From contig NZ_JAHKRM010000003.1 in assembly GCF_019396345.1 (NCBI RefSeq), positions 124,001-188,000 of the forward strand: 64,000 nucleotides of DNA, read 5' to 3'. Below, one piece after another: positions 24,067-32,577 of this stretch (within the stretch, counting starts at the first letter, position 1; every line of letters starts with the position of its first letter). The position numbers and the translations under genes were made by a program. Under the pieces are notes generated by a model. It was not told where the DNA came from and ran no database searches. It was given only the letters and a program-made list of their open reading frames with translations. Origin of the DNA: Nonomuraea guangzhouensis (GTDB lineage: Bacteria > Actinomycetota > Actinomycetes > Streptosporangiales > Streptosporangiaceae).

Positions 24067-24363
24067 ATGCCCCCATCAGCCGAACGCGCCAGGCTCGACG
24101 CGCTCGTCGGAGAAGCCACCGTCGACGCCTATGACGAGGACGAACAGCTCACCGCCTTCCAATCGGTCATCGAAGAGCACCTGGCCGTGCCGTTCCAGAC
24201 GCAGATCCTGGGCATGGAGGTGACCGTGCTGAAGGTCGACTGGCGTCCCGGGTCGGGGATCGTGGCGATCTGCGAGCGGGGAAAGGAACGGCAGGCGATC
24301 GGCATCCTCGACCTGCCGCTCCCTGACCCGTGTCCTGCCGGAGCTCAGCGTTGGGCTGCGTGA
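24067..24363 (+). CDS. Small conserved actinobacterial protein (possibly C-terminally shortened)
   Basis: A 98-residue protein with VGEATVDAYDEDEQLTAFQSVIEEHLAVPFQTQILGMEVTVLKVD and RQAIGILDLPLPDP. As I recall it, this pattern belongs to a widespread actinobacterial family often labelled calcium-binding protein, although no EF-hand is visible. Relatives seem to end with a further conserved Trp/Tyr segment, so this copy (ending PAGAQRWAA) may be slightly shortened. It is 4 bases upstream of the 390-residue gene, so they form an operon. Confidence 0.7.
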   Translation: MPPSAERARLDALVGEATVDAYDEDEQLTAFQSVIEEHLAVPFQTQILGMEVTVLKVDWRPGSGIVAICERGKERQAIGILDLPLPDPCPAGAQRWAA

Positions 24364-24367
24364 GTCG

Positions 24368-25540
24368 GTGAGCGAGTACCAGTACTACGAGTTCCTCGCG
24401 ATCGATCGGCCGCTGGATGAGCAGCAACAGGCCCAGGTATGTGCGCTGTCCACCCGGGCCCACATCACCGCCTCCAGCTTCACCAACGAATACCACTGGG
24501 GCGATTTCCGCGGCGACCCCGTCCAGCTCATGGAGCATTTCTACGACGCCCACCTGTACCTGGCCAACTGGGGCACCCACCGCGTCATGCTCCGCCTGCC
24601 GAAGAGCCTCCTGAGCCCGAAGATCGCCGAACAGTACTGCGTCGACGAGCAGGTCACCGCCTGGACCTCCGGCAAAAACCTCATCCTGGACCTGACCAGC
24701 GAAGCCGAGGAGGAGTTCTGGGAGGAGGACGTCGAACGCTCGTTGTCAGCGATCATCGGGGTTCGCGCCGAACTCGCCGCCGGAGACCTGCGGCCGCTCT
24801 ATCTGGCCTGGCTGTCGGCGTACGGAGCCTGGGAACGGGACGAGGACGCCTTCGAATACGACGAAGAAGACGAACTCGAACCGCCTGTCCCGCCTGGGCT
24901 CGGCTCCCTCACGGCGTCCCAGCGGGCCCTGGCCGACTTCCTGCGTCTGGATGCGGACCTGCTGGCGGTGGCCGCCGAAGCGAGTTCGTCGCCGCCCGCT
25001 GCACACGATGATCCCGCCGCGCTGGCGGCCTGGATCGCAGCCCTCCCGGCGGCCGAGAAGGACGCGCTGCTCTTGCGCGTGGCCCAAGACCAGGCGGCCC
25101 AGGTACGAATGGAACTACGGCGCGGCTTCCGCGGGCCGGTGCCGCCGGTGGAAGGCCCCCGTCGTACGGTCGCCGCTCTGCTGGACGCTGCTGCCGTACG
25201 ACGCCAGGAACGCGAACGTTCGGCCGCCGCCAAGCGCGCCGAAGAGGAGGCTCGTCGCGAGCGGGAGCGCGCCCTGGCCTGCGAGCGGCGCCTGGATGAG
25301 CTGGCCCGGGATGAGGAGACGGCCTGGGCGCGGGCGGAGGCACTGATCGCCACCAAGCGGGCCGTCGAGTACGACCAGGCGGTCGAACTGCTCAAGGACC
25401 TCGAAACGGTGGCTCGTCGTGTTGATGGCATGGCCGCGTTCTCTGAGCGGTTCACCCGCCTGCGCACTCAGCACCTGCGCAAGCCCAGCCTGATCGAGCG
25501 GTTCGACCGCGCCGGGCTCATCCACATCAGGACCCTGTGA
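24368..25540 (+). CDS. Conserved hypothetical protein with C-terminal coiled coil
   Basis: A 390-residue protein starting with GTG: SEYQYYEFLAIDRPLDEQQQAQV, then ITASSFTNEYHWGDFRGDP and YLANWGTHRVMLRLPKSLL. The region 145-190 is acidic (EDAFEYDEEDELEPP), and residues about 255-345 form a long Arg/Glu/Ala coiled coil (RRQERERSAAAKRAEEEARRERER). I know this N-terminal pattern only as a conserved actinobacterial hypothetical, sometimes beside SWIM zinc-finger genes; none is seen here. It follows the 98-residue gene by 4 bases and overlaps the convergent lipoprotein gene by 14 bases. Confidence 0.75.
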   Translation: MSEYQYYEFLAIDRPLDEQQQAQVCALSTRAHITASSFTNEYHWGDFRGDPVQLMEHFYDAHLYLANWGTHRVMLRLPKSLLSPKIAEQYCVDEQVTAWTSGKNLILDLTSEAEEEFWEEDVERSLSAIIGVRAELAAGDLRPLYLAWLSAYGAWERDEDAFEYDEEDELEPPVPPGLGSLTASQRALADFLRLDADLLAVAAEASSSPPAAHDDPAALAAWIAALPAAEKDALLLRVAQDQAAQVRMELRRGFRGPVPPVEGPRRTVAALLDAAAVRRQERERSAAAKRAEEEARRERERALACERRLDELARDEETAWARAEALIATKRAVEYDQAVELLKDLETVARRVDGMAAFSERFTRLRTQHLRKPSLIERFDRAGLIHIRTL

Positions 25541-26519
25541 TGCTGAGCAGCGAAAACCACTCATTGAGAACGCGAACCTTTCCAGGAGCTGACGGTATGA
25601 CGGCGAGATAGGTGCTCGCGCTATTGAGCGCGGCCCGCTTCTTGAAGGTCTCGCCGTGGCTCAGAGCGGCGGTCTGGCGACCAGGGAAGCTTGCCGTATA
25701 CGTGCTTCCTTGGTGAGCGACGAAGCTGTTTCTCGTCAGGAATCCGTACCAGATGAGGGCCCCGCCCGCAGAGGTCTTGAGCGCGAAGATCTCCGGCGCG
25801 AGTCTCGGCTGGTAGCGCACATTCCACTGGCCGCCCAGCCCTTTCCGCTGATCCTGTACGGTCTTGACGAGCTCGGTGGTGAAGCTGCCCGGAGCGATCG
25901 TCTGCCGGGCACGCGGGTCGGCGCCCGCAGTGGCGAAGAGGCGCGCATGCGACTGGGCAGCCTGCCGGGGGGAGATCGTGAGAGTCCCGCGTTCGTCCAC
26001 CGGCAGCGCAGTGGCGAGTCCGTCGCGATCCTTGGCGATGGCGGGCACCTTCATCTTCGGGTCCGTGACGGAGGACGCCACCACGCGCCACCCTTGGGTC
26101 GTCTTCTGGAAGATAAGCTGCCTCCAGGATTTCCCTCCTTTCAGCGCGAATTCGGCCAGGAACCACGGCGGATTGGCGCCGCTCCTGGGAATGGTGAACC
26201 GGGTCTTGTTCATCTCCATCGGATTAGTGCTGCGGTTGCCGATCATCGCGTTCACTTGCTCGTCGGCCTTGGTCTGCCGCAGGGAAAGTCCGGCCTCCGC
26301 GGCCTCCCACCCCTTGCCCTGCAGTACGGCCTGCCCGGCCAGCTTCTCGTAGCGGTCGAGAACGCGCTTGGCCTCCCCCGGGGTGACCACTCCTTGCTGG
26401 ACCGGAGCCGTGCGCGCCTGGTCGGCGAATGGGGATTTCTGAGCGGAGCCACCCCCGCAGGCGGCGACACCGAAAAGGACAAGAGCGGCAAGAACGGGAG
26501 CTGAATGGCGAATGTTCAT
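25527..26519 (-). CDS. Secreted lipoprotein of unknown function
   Basis: A 330-residue lipoprotein. The lipobox FGVAAC places the lipidated Cys at about residue 21, followed by a Gly/Ser linker. The mature part has a first domain with EAKRVLDRYEKLAGQA and a second with SFVAHQGSTYTASFPG near the end. The overall layout resembles actinobacterial membrane-anchored proteins with a DUF8094-like fold, but that is tentative. It is monocistronic and ends inside the 3' end of the convergent gene. Confidence 0.75.
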   Translation of the reverse strand: MNIRHSAPVLAALVLFGVAACGGGSAQKSPFADQARTAPVQQGVVTPGEAKRVLDRYEKLAGQAVLQGKGWEAAEAGLSLRQTKADEQVNAMIGNRSTNPMEMNKTRFTIPRSGANPPWFLAEFALKGGKSWRQLIFQKTTQGWRVVASSVTDPKMKVPAIAKDRDGLATALPVDERGTLTISPRQAAQSHARLFATAGADPRARQTIAPGSFTTELVKTVQDQRKGLGGQWNVRYQPRLAPEIFALKTSAGGALIWYGFLTRNSFVAHQGSTYTASFPGRQTAALSHGETFKKRAALNSASTYLAVIPSAPGKVRVLNEWFSLLSITGS

Positions 26520-26676
26520 CGCTGTCTCCGGATGTCGATTGCCACGAAGTACGTAGCGCCGATCGACCCAGGTTCAGACAATTGCCAGACATTCTCGTTA
26601 TAGATCGACGAGTTTTAATGCGGCTGAGAAACCGGTCCCGTTGACGTCACCTTCACAACACTGCGCCGGGTGCTCG

Positions 26677-27126
26677 TCATGCAGTGGTAACTGCTCGTCC
26701 ATAGCCGGGCCGGTCGGAATGGTCGACGCCGTGCCCCGCCCAGCTGTACAGATGCAGGCTGATCCCGTCGGGGTCGTCGAAGACCAGGAGCCAGCCGACT
26801 GTTGCCTCGATCACCGGTGAGTGGGCGACGCCGAGGGTGTCGAGGTGGGCCGCCCAGGCATGGACGTCGGCGAGGTCGTCAACGGCGAAGCTGACCGGGT
26901 CGAACCCGACGCATCCCTGTGCGGCGTCTCGGTTGACGCGCAGCGCGAGTTGGGTGTCGCCGAGACCGGGCACGGTGCCGGCGACACCGAGCACCGTGCC
27001 GTCGGCCTCTGGGAACTCCGTGGTCACGGCGAATCCGAAGACCTGCCCGTACCACTGCACGGACCGAGTGAGGTCGGAAACCGGGATCTTCACGTGATGG
27101 ATGCCGGACAGGATCGGGTTAGTCAT
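26677..27126 (-). CDS. VOC-family protein
   Basis: A 149-residue VOC protein: ILSGIHHVKIPVSDLTRSVQWYGQVFGF in the first half and PVSFAVDDLADVHAWAAHLDTLGV plus FDDPDGISLHLY in the second. Metal ligands are probably H in GIHHVKI and E/H positions near the end, as in glyoxalase-type enzymes; the last canonical Glu is replaced by His in SLHLY. The ATG at 27126 is preferred since the alternative at 27138 lies in a palindrome and the GGGGG just before suits 27126. It is divergent from a TetR gene and is its likely target. Confidence 0.85.
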   Translation of the reverse strand: MTNPILSGIHHVKIPVSDLTRSVQWYGQVFGFAVTTEFPEADGTVLGVAGTVPGLGDTQLALRVNRDAAQGCVGFDPVSFAVDDLADVHAWAAHLDTLGVAHSPVIEATVGWLLVFDDPDGISLHLYSWAGHGVDHSDRPGYGRAVTTA

Positions 27127-27135
27127 CGGAACCCC

Positions 27136-27168
27136 CATATTGGGCGCAGTTCGACTGCGGCTAATATG
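27136..27168. promoter_or_regulatory. 33-bp palindromic operator between VOC gene and TetR
   Basis: CATATT - 3 bases - CGCAGT - 3 bases - ACTGCG - 3 bases - AATATG. All twelve arm pairs are perfect. It fills most of the 48-bp gap between the divergent starts at 27126 and 27175, as expected for a TetR operator controlling both genes. Confidence 0.7.
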
Positions 27169-27174
27169 TGTAGG

Positions 27175-27825
27175 ATGAAGGGCATGGCCGGCGACGTCAA
27201 GAGGGCATACCGATCCGAGGCGCGCGCCGCGTCGGCAGCGGCCACCCGGTCGCGCATCCGCGACGCCGCCGCACGGCTGTTCGTCGAGCGCGGGTACGTC
27301 GCCACCACGATGCGGGGGGTCGCCTCCGCGGCGGGTGTCGGCGAACGAACGCTCTACGATGCGTTCCCGACCAAGGCGGAGCTGTTCACCCATACGCTGA
27401 GCGTGGCCACGGTCGGCGACGAGGAGCCGGTCCGGGTCTTCGACCGTCCCGAAATGACCACCGCTCGCCACCAGATCGACCCGCGGGCGGCGATCGCGCA
27501 AGTGATCGCCTACAGTACCGATCTACTCGAACGTGCCGGCGACCTGATCATGGTCAGCGTCGAAGCGGCCGGCGCGGACCCCGACATGCGCGCCGCCGCC
27601 GACGCCGGGGCTGATGCCACCCACCGGGTGCATCTCGCCCTCACGACGGCGCTGCACCAGCGTGGCGCACTCCGCGACGGCCTCGATCCCACCACCGCGG
27701 CCGACACCCTCTACGCGCTCGCCTCACCCCACATGCACCAGCTACTGCGCCGGCACCGCGGCTGGCCGGTCGAGCAATACGCCGCCTGGCTCGAAAACGC
27801 CGCCACCCGCGAACTGCTCGGCTGA
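27175..27825 (+). CDS. TetR/AcrR family transcriptional regulator
   Basis: A 216-residue regulator. The helix-turn-helix reads ATRSRIRDAAARLFVERGYVATTMRGVASAAGVGERTLYDAFPTKAELF. The C-terminal half is an Ala-rich ligand domain ending HRGWPVEQYAAWLENAATRELLG. Either ATG at 27175 or 27184 could be the start; the second has GAAGGGC upstream. It is divergent from a VOC gene across a 33-bp palindrome. Its 3' end overlaps the convergent gene at 27742 by 84 bases. Confidence 0.88.
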   Translation: MKGMAGDVKRAYRSEARAASAAATRSRIRDAAARLFVERGYVATTMRGVASAAGVGERTLYDAFPTKAELFTHTLSVATVGDEEPVRVFDRPEMTTARHQIDPRAAIAQVIAYSTDLLERAGDLIMVSVEAAGADPDMRAAADAGADATHRVHLALTTALHQRGALRDGLDPTTAADTLYALASPHMHQLLRRHRGWPVEQYAAWLENAATRELLG

Positions 27826-28224
27826 ACCAGCGGCGTCGAGGGCCGCGGTGATCTTGCGGGCCATCTCGGCCAGGGTGGGGCTGGGCCGGCCCTGGGTGGC
27901 TGCTTCGATGGCGATGATGACGGTCCTGCGGAAGTTGTCGGCCTCGGCCGGATCTTGCTTGTTCAGCAGGCTCATGGCCGCGGTCAGGGCCGGCAGTACG
28001 TGGTCGGCCAGCTCGGCCACCGACTTGCCGTACAGGTTGATGTCCTTGCTCTTCGCGGCGAGTACGTGCCCGACCAGGCCGGTCGCCGAGGTCAGGGCGA
28101 TGGAGCCGTTGGTGGCGGCCTTGTGCGGTGAGCCGGCGGCATCGGCGGCGGACATCAGTGAGACGGCGCCGTAGGCGGCGGTGCGCAGGGTGCTCTTGTC
28201 CTGGTCGGTAAGGGTGATGGACAT
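27742..28224 (-). CDS. Conserved hypothetical protein
   Basis: A 160-residue, Ala-rich helical protein starting MSITLTDQDKSTLRTAAYGAVSLMSAADAAGSPHKAATNGSIAL. The N-terminal 115 residues look like a compact helical domain; the last 25 (FEPGGVLLDRPAAVPAQ) are less structured and lie antisense to the end of the TetR gene. The ATG at 28224 has GAAGGAG upstream. It follows the beta-lactamase-like gene by 31 bases on the same strand and may be co-transcribed. No family is named with confidence. Confidence 0.65.
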   Translation of the reverse strand: MSITLTDQDKSTLRTAAYGAVSLMSAADAAGSPHKAATNGSIALTSATGLVGHVLAAKSKDINLYGKSVAELADHVLPALTAAMSLLNKQDPAEADNFRRTVIIAIEAATQGRPSPTLAEMARKITAALDAAGSAEQFAGGGVFEPGGVLLDRPAAVPAQ

Positions 28225-28255
28225 GGTGGTGTACTCCTTCGAAGCTGAAACCGGG

Positions 28256-29485
28256 TCAGTTGTCGATCGCCTGGTAGAGCGTGGTCCAGAAGTCGTGGAT
28301 GAGCCGAGCCGGATCCGGGACCGACAGCCCGACCTGGGTGAGCAGGACGCCGGTGAGCTGGTTGTGCGGGTCGGCGTACACCGTGGTGCCGGTTCCGCCG
28401 TCCCAGCCGAACTGGCCGATGGGTGCGTAGTCGCCACGGTAGGTACGCACCGCCATCCCGATGCCCCAGCCGCCCTGCTGCCCTTGGCCGAAGCCCACAT
28501 GGACGCTGTTGCGGGCCATGGCGGTGCGGGCGGCGTTCTGCTCGGGGGTGAGGCGGTTGGTGGTCATCAGCTCGACGGCCGGCCGGGACAGGATCCGCCG
28601 GCCTTCGTGCATCCCGCCGTTCAGCAGCATGTGGAAGTAGGCGTGGTAGTCGTCGACGGTCGAGGCCACGTCATTGGCGGCCGACTGGAACTCCCGAGGC
28701 TGGCTGTAGAGTCCCCCCTTGGCCTCGTCCCATACGGTGAACTCGCCTGTCTGCGGATCGGGGGCGTAGCAGGGCGGCAGCCGGTCGATCTTGTCGGCGG
28801 GTACGTGGAGCGCGGTGTCCTTCATCCCCAGCGGATCGAGGACGCGTTCGCGCAGGAACTCCTCGAACGGCCGGCCGGTGACCCTGGAGACGAGCACGCC
28901 CAGCACATCGATGCTGATGTGGTACTGCCAGTGCTCGCCAGGCTGGTGCATCAGCGGGAGTGTGCCGAGGCGGCGCATCCACTCGTCCGGTCCGGGCACC
29001 GGGGCTCCATGGCCGGTGAGCTCCAGCTCGAAAACCTTGCCCATGATCGGAAAGCTCATCGCCGTCAGATCCATGCCGAGCCCGAACGTGGAGGTCAGCA
29101 GGTCCCGTACGGTGATCGGCCGCCGCGCCGGCACGGTGTCGTCCAGCGGGCTGTCGGGCCGCCTGAGCACCTGCCGGTCGGCGAGTTCGGGCAGCCACTG
29201 CTCTACCAGGTCGTCCAGCCGCAGCCGGCACTCGTCGAGCAGGATCATCGCCGGCGCGACCGTGAGCGGTTTGGACGTCGAGGCCATCCGGAAGATCGTG
29301 TCGCGGCGCATCGGCGCGCCACCGTCGTGGCGCATCGTCCCGAGTGCTTCGACGTGCGTCTCCTCGCCCCGGCTGACCAGGGCGACGAGCCCGGGGATCT
29401 TGCCGGAATCGACATGCCGTCCCAGCACCTCACGCAGCCTGCGCAGCCCCGCTTCGGAGAAGCCGCTGTTGCCAGTTCCCATCAT
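28256..29485 (-). CDS. Serine hydrolase, class C beta-lactamase/esterase family
   Basis: A 409-residue cytoplasmic member of the Beta-lactamase (PBP-fold) family. The nucleophile motif SxxK is S69-T-S-K72 in FRMASTSKPLT. A YxN-like tyrosine is probably in WQYHISIDVLG, and the third motif region is GWDGGTGT. No signal peptide is present, so it is more likely an esterase or transesterase (LovD/EstB-like) than an antibiotic-degrading enzyme. The ATG at 29485 follows GGGAG; a TTG one codon earlier is also possible. Confidence 0.9.
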   Translation of the reverse strand: MMGTGNSGFSEAGLRRLREVLGRHVDSGKIPGLVALVSRGEETHVEALGTMRHDGGAPMRRDTIFRMASTSKPLTVAPAMILLDECRLRLDDLVEQWLPELADRQVLRRPDSPLDDTVPARRPITVRDLLTSTFGLGMDLTAMSFPIMGKVFELELTGHGAPVPGPDEWMRRLGTLPLMHQPGEHWQYHISIDVLGVLVSRVTGRPFEEFLRERVLDPLGMKDTALHVPADKIDRLPPCYAPDPQTGEFTVWDEAKGGLYSQPREFQSAANDVASTVDDYHAYFHMLLNGGMHEGRRILSRPAVELMTTNRLTPEQNAARTAMARNSVHVGFGQGQQGGWGIGMAVRTYRGDYAPIGQFGWDGGTGTTVYADPHNQLTGVLLTQVGLSVPDPARLIHDFWTTLYQAIDN

Positions 29486-29581
29486 CAATCTCCCTACTTA
29501 AGGTCTCTGCGAGACACCATCGCTGACCGCTCTGATACCGGGCAGTCGTCGTCCTGACGCCGCCGCTGATACGCGGGATGG

Positions 29582-30067
29582 TCAGCAGCCGAGCCGGTCG
29601 GCGATCACACCCAGCACTTGCCGCAGATCGCGTGACATGCGGGTACGCAGGCCGATCTCGGCGATTCCGGCGGCGAATCCCGGATGGTCGGGAAGGACCC
29701 GGTGGACGCGGTGGGTCACCCGGGTTCCTTCGGGGCAGGCGGTGACGGCGTGCACCCCGGCGTACCAGCTCCGCACCGCCACCATGGACCGGGCCTGGTC
29801 CACCTGGATCTCCACCGGCTCCACCGGCCCGGCGAACTCGGCGCGGAAAGCGCCGGCGCCGGACCCGGCCACGACGGTCATCGCCCCCTGTCGTGCCGCC
29901 GACGCCCTGGCCAGGACCAGCAGGTTGTCATCGCCCACCCGCCCCTCAGCGACGGTGAGCAGGAGCGCGGCGACCGCCGCGACCGGCGCGGCGAGTGTCC
30001 CCTCCACTTCCCACTGGACGGGCAGCGCGTCCAGCTCGGTGATGAGCAAGGAAGGCGTCGTGTGCAT
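29582..30067 (-). CDS. SRPBCC-like protein
   Basis: A 161-residue protein with a likely polyketide cyclase/SRPBCC fold: VQWEVEGTLAAPVAAVAALLL near the N-terminus, a central sheet (MVAVRSWYAGVHAVTACPEGTRVTHRVHRVLP), and a C-terminal amphipathic helix (MSRDLRQVLGVIADRLGC). No catalytic motif is visible. The ATG at 30067 is the first convincing start. It lies 96 bp downstream of the beta-lactamase-like gene start region on the same strand but has its own upstream gap. Assignment to SRPBCC rests on pattern only. Confidence 0.55.
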   Translation of the reverse strand: MHTTPSLLITELDALPVQWEVEGTLAAPVAAVAALLLTVAEGRVGDDNLLVLARASAARQGAMTVVAGSGAGAFRAEFAGPVEPVEIQVDQARSMVAVRSWYAGVHAVTACPEGTRVTHRVHRVLPDHPGFAAGIAEIGLRTRMSRDLRQVLGVIADRLGC

Positions 30068-30214
30068 GGCCGAGAGCCTCGATCCGGCGGCCTGCCCGGG
30101 ACAAGCCATGCCGGGCCTTCCGGAACGCGGGAAATTCCCCCGATACCCGGCTGAACTGCGCCGTCACGTCGGCGGACGGCTGTTGCGTGGATGTCCCGGG
30201 ACGGGACGGGACAC

Positions 30215-32515
30215 TCAGGACGCCCGGCTCAGACCCGCACGCGCCGCCGACACCAGATAGCTGAGGCCGTCCGCGGTGGCGATCTCCAGCGCCTCCTGGA
30301 AGTGCCGCGTCGCGGCGTCCCGATCGCCCGTGGCCAGGCAGGCCTCCGCGTACGGGAGGAGGCTCTGCACCATCCGATGCGTCTCACCGCCCCTTTCGAG
30401 GATCCCCATGGCCTCGGCGTGCCTGGCCGCCGCCTCCTCGTCGCGACCGAGGTGGCGCAGGGCGACGGCGGCGTCCGTGAGGCTGATCGTCTCGAAGATC
30501 TGATGGCGCGTCCCCCGATTCAGCGCGAGCGCCTGTTCGGCGCAGTCGAGGGCGGTCTGAGCGTCACCCAGGCCGAGTGCCGCCCGGCCGAGCACGTCCA
30601 GGCACATGCGCTCCTTCTGCCGGTCCAGTCCGCGCGCGGTCTCGATCACGTCCGAGACGACCTCGCGGGCCTCGCCGTACTCCTTGAGCAGCACCAGAGC
30701 ATGCCCGAGGCGGGCGTTCGTGTACACGCGGGTGGCGACCTCGCGGGGTGGCAGCAGCCCGGTCGCCTGGCGCAGGAGTTCGACGGCGCCTTTGACGTCA
30801 TCGGCGTACAGCCGGGCCTCCCCCAGCTGCGCGATGGCCAGGACCTGGCCGACGATGTCGCCCTCCGCGACCATCAGCACGCGGGCCGCCTCCAGCTCCC
30901 GCACCGCCTCCGCCAGCCGGCCGACGCGCATCAGCATGGCGCCCAGCAGGTACCGGTGTGAGGCGAGCATACGGCGCTCGCCGAGCCTTTCGGCGGCGGG
31001 CATGCTGAGTTCGAGCCCGTGGATCAGCTGCGCCGTGCCGACGCGCTGCCCGTCGGGGACCAGGGCGAGCTGGCCGAGCCCGACCGACACCGCATCGATG
31101 CGCAGCTCCACGGCGAGCGAGAACGTCGCGGTGAAGTTGCCCCGCTCGGTGTCCAGCCAGTCGAGGGCTCCGTCGTAGCCGGCGAGGTCGGGAACCGCGG
31201 GTGGCGGCTGCGACACGATGACCGGCAGGGGGATGAGGACCAGCTCGATCAGCTTTTTCGCGGCCAGCATGCCGCTCAGGTAGTAGTCGCCCAGCCGGGC
31301 GATCGCCGGTCCGGGGTCCGCCGCGGCATCGTCGGCGCGGGCGACCTGCCGCAGCAGGTCGTGCATCCGGTAACGGCCCGCCGCCGGCTCCTGGAGCAGA
31401 TGGACGTCGACCAGGTCCTCCAGCAGGGAACGGGCGTTGCCCAGCGGGATCCCGGCCAGGGCGGCCGCGGCGTACGCGTCGATGTCCTCGCCCGGCACCA
31501 GCCCGAGCAGCCGGAACATCCGCCGCTGAGCGGGATCGAGCTGCCGCAGCGACATCCCGAACACCTCCGACACCGCCAGCTCGCCCTCACGCAGCCGTTC
31601 CACCAGCGTGTCCAGCGTCCACGAGGGCCGGTGCCGCAGCCGCGCGGCGGCCACCCGGATGGCCAGCGGCAGGTTCCCGCATCGGCGCAGCACCTCGCCG
31701 ACGTCACCGGGCCGGGTCCCGCCTGCGGATTCGACGAACAGCTCCGCCGCCTCCTCTGTCGGCAGCACGTCCAGCGAGATCGGCAGGACGCCGTCCAGCT
31801 CCACCAGCCGCCGGCGGCTGGTGATCACGACGAAGCTCTGGCCGGCGCCGGGGAGCAGATCGCGTACGTGTTCGGCGTCGGCGGCGTTGTCCAGCAGGAC
31901 GATCGCGCGCCGCGTCGCCAGCTCCGACCGCCACAGCGCGGCCCGTTCGGTGACCCCGTCGGGGATCCTGCCGAGCGGTAATCCGAGCGCGGCCAGCAGC
32001 ACGCGCAGCGCCTCCGCGGGCTCGACCCGCTCCTTGCCCGGAGTGAACCCGTGCAGGTCCAGGTAAAGCTGCCCGCCGGAGAAGTCGGCGGTCAGGAGAT
32101 GCGCGGCGTGTACGGCCAGCGCGGTCTTACCCACCCCGCCCATGCCGTCGATCGCCACCATCGGCGTCTTCCGCGCGGCGCCGAGGAGGGCGGCCAGCTC
32201 CTCCCGGCGCCCGGTGAAGGCGGTGATGTCGTGCGGCAGGTCGTTACGCACCGGCGCGGTGGCGACCGTGCCCGTCTGGGGCCCGTCCTTGGCCCGCTCC
32301 CACACCTCACGCATCGGCCTGGGGTCCCGACCGGCCGCCTTGCAGAGCGCCACCACCGTCGGCCAGGCTGGAACGGCCTGACCGGAGAAATAGCGCGACA
32401 GCGAGGAGCTGCTGACGTGGACGTCGCGGGCCAGCTCCCGCAGGCTCCGTCCGGCCAGGTCACGCAGCTGCCGTAGCTGCCCCGCCAGCTCTTGCGGGCC
32501 TTTCTCAAGGTTCAC
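30215..32515 (-). CDS. XRE - NB-ARC - TPR regulatory ATPase
   Basis: A 766-residue STAND-type regulator starting with GTG. Residues about 10-60 form an XRE helix-turn-helix (SLRELARDVHVSSSSLSRYFSGQAVPAW). An NB-ARC ATPase follows, with Walker A GMGGVGKT at 124-131, Walker B AIVLLDN and the sensor VITSRRR. Winged-helix and MHD-like regions (RYRMHDLLRQVA) come next. The last 300 residues are TPR helices (ALGLGDAQTALDCAEQALALN, AAARHAEAMGILE). Family members oligomerise on ligand binding and act as transcription regulators, often of secondary metabolism. No target is evident nearby. Confidence 0.92.
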   Translation of the reverse strand: MNLEKGPQELAGQLRQLRDLAGRSLRELARDVHVSSSSLSRYFSGQAVPAWPTVVALCKAAGRDPRPMREVWERAKDGPQTGTVATAPVRNDLPHDITAFTGRREELAALLGAARKTPMVAIDGMGGVGKTALAVHAAHLLTADFSGGQLYLDLHGFTPGKERVEPAEALRVLLAALGLPLGRIPDGVTERAALWRSELATRRAIVLLDNAADAEHVRDLLPGAGQSFVVITSRRRLVELDGVLPISLDVLPTEEAAELFVESAGGTRPGDVGEVLRRCGNLPLAIRVAAARLRHRPSWTLDTLVERLREGELAVSEVFGMSLRQLDPAQRRMFRLLGLVPGEDIDAYAAAALAGIPLGNARSLLEDLVDVHLLQEPAAGRYRMHDLLRQVARADDAAADPGPAIARLGDYYLSGMLAAKKLIELVLIPLPVIVSQPPPAVPDLAGYDGALDWLDTERGNFTATFSLAVELRIDAVSVGLGQLALVPDGQRVGTAQLIHGLELSMPAAERLGERRMLASHRYLLGAMLMRVGRLAEAVRELEAARVLMVAEGDIVGQVLAIAQLGEARLYADDVKGAVELLRQATGLLPPREVATRVYTNARLGHALVLLKEYGEAREVVSDVIETARGLDRQKERMCLDVLGRAALGLGDAQTALDCAEQALALNRGTRHQIFETISLTDAAVALRHLGRDEEAAARHAEAMGILERGGETHRMVQSLLPYAEACLATGDRDAATRHFQEALEIATADGLSYLVSAARAGLSRAS

Positions 32516-32577
32516 GCGCTGATCTTAGAGCTGCAGGCGTGGCATACCGCCCAAATGACCCCAAATCATGACGTGAT

